A stretch of 10,224 bases of DNA from an uncultured Bacteroidota bacterium. Its GTDB lineage: Bacteria > Bacteroidota > Bacteroidia > Chitinophagales > Chitinophagaceae. Every line of letters starts with the position of its first letter. Position 1 is the first letter of the stretch. The notes under the pieces were generated by a model. It saw nothing but the letters and a program-made list of their open reading frames with translations, was not told where the DNA came from and searched no databases. Where the stretch lies: NCBI GenBank assembly GCA_903944755.1, contig CAJATB010000074.1:1-10224 (forward strand). Reading direction: 5' to 3'. Below are positions 6,758 to 10,224 of this stretch, piece by piece. Position numbers and translations under genes: made by a program.

Positions 6758-9016
6758 ATGAGAAACCGATTAACTATTTTATGTTACGCGTTTATTGTTT
6801 TTGCTGGCTTCTTTGCTACGCAAACAGTATTAGCACAAAGTACTACTACTACCGCCGAAAAATTGCGTTGGGAAAAACATGTAAAGCAAATAACAATTAT
6901 AAGAGATGAATGGGATATTCCACATATTTATGGCAAAACGGATGCTGACGCCGTTTTTGGATTGATGTATGCACAGTGCGAAGAGAACTACCCGCAAATT
7001 GAAAAAAATTATTTGGAAATGTTAGGGCGCAGTGCCGAAACTTTAAGCAGAGGACCTTCGCAAATATCGGGTGACCCCTATGAAGACTTAATGATGCGCT
7101 TAATTCAGGATAGCGTTGATGCAATAGCGGATTATAATACAAGCCCATTATGGTTTAAGAAATTATTAGATGCTCATGCCGATGGTATAAACTATTACTT
7201 ATATAAACACCCCGAAGTAAGCGCACAAGTAATTAAAAAATATAAACCCTGGTACCATTTAATGTGGACCGACGGAAGCGTTTCGCCAACAAGAACAGGT
7301 GGTATTACAAGAGAAGATGTATATAAGCTGTATAGTTCAGGTAAGGATGGATTACCTACAAGTACTGCTAGTGTTTACCCTAAAATGAACGCATTAGAAG
7401 AGAATGGTGGTTCTAATGGTTTTGCTATTGCACCCAAACATAGTAAGAACGGCAATGCTTTATTATACATTAACCCACACGTTCCTTTTTATTTTAGGTC
7501 TGAAATGCATATGGTAAGCGAGGAAGGCTTAAACGCCTATGGTGCAGTAACTTGGGGGCAAATGTTTATATACCAAGGTTTTAATGCGCATGTAGGCTGG
7601 ATGCATACAAGTAGTTATGCCGACGTAGCAGATATTTTTGAGGAAAAAATAATTCAAAAAAATGATTCTCTTTTTTACGAATATGAACAGCAGCTATTAC
7701 CAGTGCAAATTAAAAAAATACCTATTAAATATTATGGAGATAATAATGGTGAAAATTTAAATACTAAAATATATACAACCTACAGGACCCATCACGGACC
7801 CATAATGGGCAATAGAAATGGCAAATGGTTAAGCCTTCGTGAAAACAATCGTTCCTTAAATGCCTTATTAGAATGTTGGACTAGAACAAAGGCAAAGAAC
7901 TTACCTGAATACAAAAAAGCTTTATCCTTACTTGCAAATAATAGTAACAATACGGTGTATGCTGATGCCGATGGTAATATTGCGTATTGGCATGGCAATT
8001 TTATGCCTAAACGCGCTACTACATTCGATTATACCAGGCCCGTAGATGGATCCATTAAAGCCACCGACTGGAATGGCATTCACACGCTTGATGAAATAGT
8101 ACAAAGCATTAACCCTACAAATGGCTGGTTACAAAATTGCAATGCCACACCGTTTACAGTTGCTGGGGAATATAGCCCAGACCCAAAAAATTATCCAGCC
8201 TATATGGCGCCCGATGGAGAAAATCCCAGGGGATTAAACGCCGTTCGATTATTAACACAAATTGATAAACTAGATTTGAATGACTTAATTAAACTAGGAT
8301 ACAATAAACACTTAACTGCTTTTGATATTTTATTGCCTCCATTTATTGAATACAGTAAAACAGTTGCTTTGACCAATGATCAACAAAAAGCGATTAACTA
8401 TTTAGCAAGTTGGAAGCATGATGCCGATACTAATTCAATCGCACAAACAATTGCGATAGAATGGGGAACTAGGCTTCAAAAAGAAATTGCACCTGCTGCT
8501 ACCGAAGAGGAAGGTACTCAAGCTATTAAAAGATTCAACAAGTTGCTACAAGAAGTTAGTAACGAAAGAAAGCTTGCTATTTTAAATACAACACTCGCCT
8601 ATATTAGTGTAACCTATAATAAAAACACCTGGGAAATTCCTTGGGGCCAAATAAACAGGTACCAACGAGGCATGCCCTTTAGCGAATTTCCTTTCTCAGA
8701 CAATAGGCCGAGTATTGCTGTAGCACAAACTTCTTCTAAATGGGGACAGCTCCCTTCTTTTGAAAGTAGGGTTGCTATTGGTACACATAACAGATACGGC
8801 TATTCTGGAAATAGTTTTATTGCTGCAGTAAGTTTTGGTAAAAAACTAGAAGCCAAAACTATTATCACTGGCGGGCAAAGTCGTTTTCCTACTTCAAAAC
8901 ATTTTACCGACCAAGCACAAAAATATATTGACGGAGATTTTAAAACCATTCATTTTTACAAAGCCGATGTTTTAGCAAATAAAGTGAGGTCATATAAACC
9001 AGGATTTGAAAGGTAG
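6758..9016 (+). CDS. Penicillin acylase family protein (exported Ntn hydrolase)
   Basis: A 752-residue precursor, normal for the family (PF01804). Residues 1-26 are a Sec signal peptide ending VLAQ. The alpha region carries the family opening RDEWDIPHIYGKTDADAVFG (49-68) and YAQCEENYPQIE. The autocleavage site is visible at GG|SNGFAIAP: Ser219 would become the N-terminal nucleophile of the beta subunit. Counting from it, beta-23 is His241 (NPHVPF), as in cephalosporin, aculeacin and acyl-homoserine-lactone acylases, whereas penicillin G acylases have Gln. Asn398 in NNTVYADADGN aligns with the oxyanion Asn of E. coli penicillin G acylase (NWYYAD). Asp289 and Asp292 (YADVAD) resemble calcium ligands. 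The family hydrolyses an amide bond between an acyl group and an amine in the periplasm; the real substrate here (N-acyl homoserine lactone, lipopeptide or other) is not determinable. The last 19 codons and stop overlap the opposite-strand regulator gene. Confidence 0.93.
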   Translation: MRNRLTILCYAFIVFAGFFATQTVLAQSTTTTAEKLRWEKHVKQITIIRDEWDIPHIYGKTDADAVFGLMYAQCEENYPQIEKNYLEMLGRSAETLSRGPSQISGDPYEDLMMRLIQDSVDAIADYNTSPLWFKKLLDAHADGINYYLYKHPEVSAQVIKKYKPWYHLMWTDGSVSPTRTGGITREDVYKLYSSGKDGLPTSTASVYPKMNALEENGGSNGFAIAPKHSKNGNALLYINPHVPFYFRSEMHMVSEEGLNAYGAVTWGQMFIYQGFNAHVGWMHTSSYADVADIFEEKIIQKNDSLFYEYEQQLLPVQIKKIPIKYYGDNNGENLNTKIYTTYRTHHGPIMGNRNGKWLSLRENNRSLNALLECWTRTKAKNLPEYKKALSLLANNSNNTVYADADGNIAYWHGNFMPKRATTFDYTRPVDGSIKATDWNGIHTLDEIVQSINPTNGWLQNCNATPFTVAGEYSPDPKNYPAYMAPDGENPRGLNAVRLLTQIDKLDLNDLIKLGYNKHLTAFDILLPPFIEYSKTVALTNDQQKAINYLASWKHDADTNSIAQTIAIEWGTRLQKEIAPAATEEEGTQAIKRFNKLLQEVSNERKLAILNTTLAYISVTYNKNTWEIPWGQINRYQRGMPFSEFPFSDNRPSIAVAQTSSKWGQLPSFESRVAIGTHNRYGYSGNSFIAAVSFGKKLEAKTIITGGQSRFPTSKHFTDQAQKYIDGDFKTIHFYKADVLANKVRSYKPGFER

Positions 9017-9660
9017 TCGTCATACAGCTTACTAGTAAAGGCAATTTTTACAAGTCCTGCCAGGTTTTTAACCTCAAACATTTGCATCAATTTTGTACGG
9101 TGACTTTCAATAGTCCTCTTACTATGTCCAACTTCAAATGCTATTTGTTTGCTAGACGCTTCTTCGCAAATGCGTACCAAAATATATTTATCATACCTAT
9201 TAAGTTGTTGTACTTTTTCGAAAAGTTTAATTTTTTCCATATGATTCACTAAGGAAAAAACTTTAGCTGAAATAGTTGAACAAAAATATATTTTATCCTG
9301 CTTGGCCATTTCTAAGGCTTTTAGCCATTCCACGCTACTAACATTCCTTGCGACAATTACTGATATGCCATTGTCGATTAATTGATATAAATGCACGTCT
9401 TCTTCATCGTTAAAAACAACCATGACGGGCATCCTCTTTTTTAATTCAAGCACTTGTGCAATAGCATTGCTTTGTTTAAAATCAAACAAGCTGCTATCCA
9501 CAACTAATAATTGTGACAATCCTTGAATGGGAAACTGGTTTAGATCAACTAAGTTATCAATAATCCTGTGCCCATTGAAAAGGGGGTTGTCATTGATTAA
9601 CGAACTACTACCTAACGCATACACACGTTGTTGGTCGCAAATGATTACTTGACTAAGCAT
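8956..9660 (-). CDS. LuxR-family regulator with degenerate receiver-like domain
   Basis: A 234-residue cytoplasmic protein with start ATG at 9660-9658. Residues 1-120 resemble a response-regulator receiver: VIICD with Asp9, VVDSSL with candidate phospho-acceptor Asp55, and VVFNDEED then VIVARNVS. The usual acidic pair is reduced to a single Asp (Asp9 followed by Gln), the Ser/Thr switch position is Asn84, and the conserved Lys appears as Arg105, so phosphorylation control is doubtful. Residues ~153-213 are a LuxR/GerE helix-turn-helix: ILVRICEEASSKQIAFEVGH then SKRTIESHRTKLMQMFEVKN. A ~20-residue tail after the helix-turn-helix is encoded in the stretch overlapping the acylase gene. No histidine kinase is present in the window. 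It is tail to tail with the acylase and head to head with the DUF1080 gene, so either could be a target; this is inference. Confidence 0.88.
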   Translation of the reverse strand: MLSQVIICDQQRVYALGSSSLINDNPLFNGHRIIDNLVDLNQFPIQGLSQLLVVDSSLFDFKQSNAIAQVLELKKRMPVMVVFNDEEDVHLYQLIDNGISVIVARNVSSVEWLKALEMAKQDKIYFCSTISAKVFSLVNHMEKIKLFEKVQQLNRYDKYILVRICEEASSKQIAFEVGHSKRTIESHRTKLMQMFEVKNLAGLVKIAFTSKLYDDYLSNPGLYDLTLFAKTSAL

Positions 9661-9695
9661 GTTGAATGGTATTTATTTAGAATACCTAAATCAAC
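9661..9695 (-). promoter_or_regulatory. Hairpin-forming leader directly before the regulator start codon
   Basis: The 35 nt upstream of the regulator ATG contain nested complementarity. GTTGA (9661-9665) pairs with TCAAC (9691-9695). Inside it, GGTATT (9668-9673) pairs with AATACC (9681-9686). An alternative inner stem pairs ATTTAG (9675-9680) with CTAAAT (9686-9691). Arms are written on the plus strand. In the mRNA the outer stem ends at the base adjoining AUG, so folding would mask the initiation region. The same dyads could instead be DNA operators for self-regulation. Confidence 0.45.
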
Positions 9696-9723
9696 AATTA
9701 GTTGAGCACAAAAAAAGAACAAA
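9692..9723 (-). promoter_or_regulatory. Candidate promoter of the regulator gene
   Basis: On the minus strand TTTG at 9723-9720 is followed after exactly 19 nt by TAATTGTT starting at 9700. This fits the Bacteroidota arrangement TTTG-N19-21-TAnnTTTG, with 6 of 8 matches at the -7 element. Transcription would start near 9686-9690, giving a leader of about 25-30 nt that includes the inner hairpin arms but perhaps not the complete outer one. Confidence 0.35.
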
Positions 9724-9778
9724 CCCTTGCTAATACACCACTGGTTATTAAAAATGTTGTGCATTAAGATGCCAAAAT

Positions 9779-9811
9779 TTTCTAACGTAGAATATACATA
9801 TAGTATTCTTG
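9779..9811 (+). promoter_or_regulatory. Candidate promoter of the DUF1080 gene
   Basis: TATTCTTG at 9804-9811 matches the -7 consensus TAnnTTTG at 7 of 8 positions. TTTC at 9779-9782 lies 21 nt upstream, a 3 of 4 match to TTTG. The predicted leader is about 75 nt. The match is modest for such AT-rich DNA. Confidence 0.35.
9789..9809. repeat. Inverted repeat overlapping the candidate DUF1080 promoter
   Basis: AGAATA at 9789-9794 faces TATTCT at 9804-9809 across a 9-nt spacer, a perfect 6-bp dyad with 15-bp centre-to-centre spacing. Its right arm covers most of the candidate -7 element, so a protein bound here would be placed to repress transcription. The adjoining regulator is an obvious candidate ligand, without direct evidence. 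Confidence 0.35.
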
Positions 9812-9894
9812 CCTAATGATTGCTTTTATTTAAAATATATTCTCGCATTCTTGGTTGAATTTTATTAAATTGCTAAATATAAACAAGCTACCAA

Positions 9895-10224
9895 ATGAAA
9901 AATATCACTATTTGTACTTTATCTATTTTCGCTTTCGTTTTAACCACAAGTGCTCAGTCGAAATTTAAAAGTCAACGAGATAGCTTGGAATTTGAAGCGG
10001 CAAAAACAGAAATTTGGTCGCCAATGCCAAAAGTGGTTATGCCTGGAACTACTTCCGCTGATGCACCATCGGATGCTATTATTTTATACAATGGCAAAGA
10101 CATGAACGCATTTCAAAAACAAGGCGGTGGTGCTGCTGGCTGGAAAATTGATGCAGACGGTGCCATGACGGTAGTGAAGGGTTCTGGTGACATTCAAACA
10201 AAAGAAAGTTTTGGAGATTGTCAA
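9895..10224 (+). CDS. DUF1080 / 3-keto-disaccharide hydrolase-like exported protein (N-terminal 110 residues)
   Basis: An ATG at 9895 opens a frame that stays open to the right edge, giving 110 residues. Residues 1-20 are a Sec signal peptide (KNITICTLSIF core, cleavage near TSA-Q). Residues 21-59 are a polar linker. From residue ~60 the sequence matches the start of the DUF1080 (PF06439) fold: AIILYNGKDMNAF (61-73), then the Trp of AAGWKID (80-86), and MTVVKGSGDIQTKESFGDCQ (91-110), which is the family's usual GDIxTKxxFGDxQ signature. The family has a concanavalin-like fold, and members act on 3-keto-glycosides outside the cytoplasm, cleaving the glycosidic bond after an oxidoreductase has made the 3-keto form. 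No such oxidoreductase is in the window. The gene is divergent from the LuxR-type regulator. Confidence 0.87.
   Translation, partial: MKNITICTLSIFAFVLTTSAQSKFKSQRDSLEFEAAKTEIWSPMPKVVMPGTTSADAPSDAIILYNGKDMNAFQKQGGGAAGWKIDADGAMTVVKGSGDIQTKESFGDCQ

Larger units (their letters stand above)
9696..9894. other. Divergent intergenic region between regulator and DUF1080 genes
   Basis: AT-rich spacer with no coding frame of note and no Shine-Dalgarno motif before the DUF1080 start. It holds the candidate promoters and dyads listed separately. A further perfect dyad, TCAACAATTAGTTGA at 9691-9705, shares its left arm with the leader hairpin of the regulator gene. Confidence 0.5.

Noticed and set aside
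9062..9074. AGGTT-TTT-AACCT hairpin as a terminator for the acylase gene
   Set aside because: The stem is only 5 bp with a 3-nt loop, no T-run follows on the plus strand, and it lies inside codons for the regulator's conserved helix-turn-helix region.
1..10224. Mobile elements, CRISPR arrays, tRNA or rRNA genes, prophage or defence genes
   Set aside because: I saw no transposase, integrase, regularly spaced repeats, structured RNA gene or defence-type domain. All long frames are accounted for by exported enzymes, a receptor and one regulator.

Overview
The window is AT-rich and reads as a chromosomal piece of a Bacteroidota bacterium, most likely Chitinophagaceae or a close relative. The evidence is an outer-membrane barrel receptor of the OMP_b-brl_3 type with an N-terminal carboxypeptidase-regulatory-like domain, start codons preceded by A/T-rich leaders without Shine-Dalgarno motifs, a Tat-exported TIM-barrel protein, a DUF1080 protein, and short promoter-like matches to the Bacteroidota consensus (TTTG / TAnnTTTG). 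The genus cannot be fixed from sequence reading alone.

Layout, left to right. (1) 1-2151, minus strand: N-terminal 717 residues of a TonB-dependent-receptor-like outer-membrane protein that runs off the left edge. (2) 2152-2310: divergent intergenic region with one imperfect inverted repeat. (3) 2311-6643, plus strand: a two-gene unit of a 1129-residue exported beta-propeller/amidohydrolase fusion and, 16 nt later, a Tat-exported sugar-isomerase-like TIM barrel, closed by a strong intrinsic terminator at 6678-6708. (4) 6758-9016, plus strand: an exported penicillin acylase family Ntn hydrolase with a visible autocleavage site and a beta-His23 active site. (5) 8956-9660, minus strand: an orphan LuxR-type regulator with a degraded receiver domain, whose last codons overlap the acylase tail by 61 bp in antisense. 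(6) 9661-9894: divergent regulatory region with several dyads. (7) 9895 to the right edge, plus strand: the start of an exported DUF1080 (3-keto-disaccharide hydrolase-like) protein.

Functionally this is a cell-envelope/exported hydrolase neighbourhood. All five enzymes or receptors carry an export signal (four Sec-type, one Tat-type) and the only cytoplasmic product is the regulator. The amidohydrolase and TIM barrel are probably co-transcribed. The TIM barrel and the DUF1080 protein both belong to families linked to periplasmic 3-keto-glycoside breakdown in Bacteroidota, but they are not adjacent here, so a shared pathway is inference. The regulator lies between the acylase (tail to tail) and the DUF1080 gene (head to head) and is the natural candidate to control one or both.

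I found no mobile element, CRISPR array, tRNA or rRNA, and no clearly new system. The most unusual items are the mutually exclusive hairpins abutting the regulator start codon, the antisense CDS overlap, the degraded receiver, and the amidohydrolase's non-canonical metal-site residues.
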